From NCBI GenBank assembly GCA_024229115.1, contig JAAEST010000103.1, positions 1-64,000 of the forward strand: a stretch of 64,000 bases of DNA, given 5' to 3'. A program made the position numbers and the translations under genes. Position 1 is the stretch's first letter; the number at the start of each line of letters is the position of its first letter. Of this stretch, positions 63,317 to 64,000 are shown one piece after another. This DNA is from Oligoflexia bacterium (GTDB lineage: Bacteria > Bdellovibrionota > Bacteriovoracia > Bacteriovoracales > Bacteriovoracaceae). Under the pieces are notes generated by a model. It saw only the letters and a program-made list of their open reading frames with translations, searched no databases and had not been told where the DNA came from.

Positions 63317-64000
63317 GGAGTTAATTGATATCTTACAAAATGTAGAGCTTTCTAGAATAGAGGATAAAATAATTCCTGAAGCCTTTCATTATATCATTAG
63401 AGAAAAGAAGTATGGATTGGTTGGTTCAGGATCTTCTTTAAATGAGTATCTAGCTTTAGAAAAATCTAAATCTGAAATAATTGAAAGATTTTTTTGCAAT
63501 AATGAGAAAATGAAAAATAGAAAGATAAACTCTAATGGTATGGCTGCTCATAAAAATATTGAGTTAGCTAAAAGGAGTGCTCTTTTAGAGCTAGTTGAGA
63601 GAGATCTATTTTTGACATCTTGGCTAAGTGGCCATCATCCTTATTGGGAAAACTCGATTAATGAGTCTAGTACAGTAAATAATATAAAAAGTCGTTTGTC
63701 GAAAATTGTAGATGTAAAGTTAGGGCATATATCTAATTATGATGGTTATGACGTTTGTGTAGGAGTTGTTTTAGATCGAGAAAAAAAATTTGGAGCAGTG
63801 TTTTCAACAGCAATTGGTGAGAGTAAGAAAATCTGCTATTTGAAAATCTTGATAGAATTATCTCGAGTAGTTAATTTATTAAATATAAGTATTGAGAAAA
63901 ATGAGAAAATTATTAATAAGGGGACCACTTACACCACTCCACTTGATCATTTTAATCATTATCTTAACCCAGGTAATTGTGATGAAGTTTATGAATACTT
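63309..64000 (+). CDS. YcaO-domain protein, 3' end outside window
   Basis: The first 230 residues are visible and open to the edge. YcaO ATP-binding motifs are present: KSKSEIIERF (residues 52-61, the SxxExxER-type motif) and SNGMAAHKNIELAKRSALLE with LVERD (75-99). YcaO enzymes activate backbone amides with ATP to make azolines, thioamides or amidines in RiPPs. The domain starts almost at the N-terminus, so no partner domain is fused at that end. ATG lies inside the binding-protein gene (8-nt overlap), so translation is coupled. E. coli-type YcaO without a peptide substrate is an alternative. Confidence 0.85.
   Translation, partial: MSKELIDILQNVELSRIEDKIIPEAFHYIIREKKYGLVGSGSSLNEYLALEKSKSEIIERFFCNNEKMKNRKINSNGMAAHKNIELAKRSALLELVERDLFLTSWLSGHHPYWENSINESSTVNNIKSRLSKIVDVKLGHISNYDGYDVCVGVVLDREKKFGAVFSTAIGESKKICYLKILIELSRVVNLLNISIEKNEKIINKGTTYTTPLDHFNHYLNPGNCDEVYEY

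Overview
The window is AT-rich bacterial chromosome with dense operons, frequent 1-20 nt gene overlaps and many TTG/GTG starts. Gene content (FtsK, Hsp33, AddAB, an Agl/Glt-type gliding machine, many exported proteins of unknown function) points to a Bdellovibrionota predator, most like a marine Halobacteriovorax/Bacteriovorax relative. That assignment is an inference from gene content and composition; no species marker was compared.

Layout: (1) 1-162, 3' end of a 5S rRNA gene and its terminator. (2) 219-2720, FtsK translocase. (3) 2821-12942, the conserved rpsB-tsf-pyrH-frr-uppS-cdsA-rseP-tsaB block, followed by phospholipid genes (a decarboxylase-like protein lacking its catalytic serine, then PssA), an exported protein and TruA. 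An interleaved pseudoknot-like leader precedes rpsB. (4) Trigger factor at 13047-14324. (5) 14372-20008 on the minus strand: a GT-C-like membrane protein and a tyrosine/homogentisate catabolic operon. (6) 20079-22204: DUF309 protein, EI24-like membrane protein, GT9-like protein; then valS and hisS on the minus strand. (7) HD-GYP protein, three exported orphan proteins and a membrane Fe-S oxidoreductase. (8) Lipoprotein, Hsp33 and an AddB-AddA pair in which both nuclease domains carry the four-cysteine Fe-S pattern. (9) 41150-51574: a gliding-machine locus with an outer-membrane barrel, TPR proteins, a TPR lipoprotein, a FHA-TM-TonB-like protein, and a convergent TolQ-TolR-TolR motor. (10) GmhA, thioredoxin, RDD protein, DNA polymerase I. 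(11) A large exported protein of unknown function and a trypsin-like protease.

(12) From 59662 to the window end lies the most unusual part. A 425-nt non-coding stretch holds a repeated, strongly structured RNA candidate ending in an intrinsic terminator. A near-consensus promoter then drives five overlapping genes: an NtrC-family response regulator, a 47-residue protein, an 85-residue peptide ending in GSDGGWTL, a family-5 peptide-binding protein and a YcaO-domain protein cut by the window edge. I read this as a candidate new RiPP (ribosomally made, modified peptide) locus with its own regulator and peptide-binding protein.
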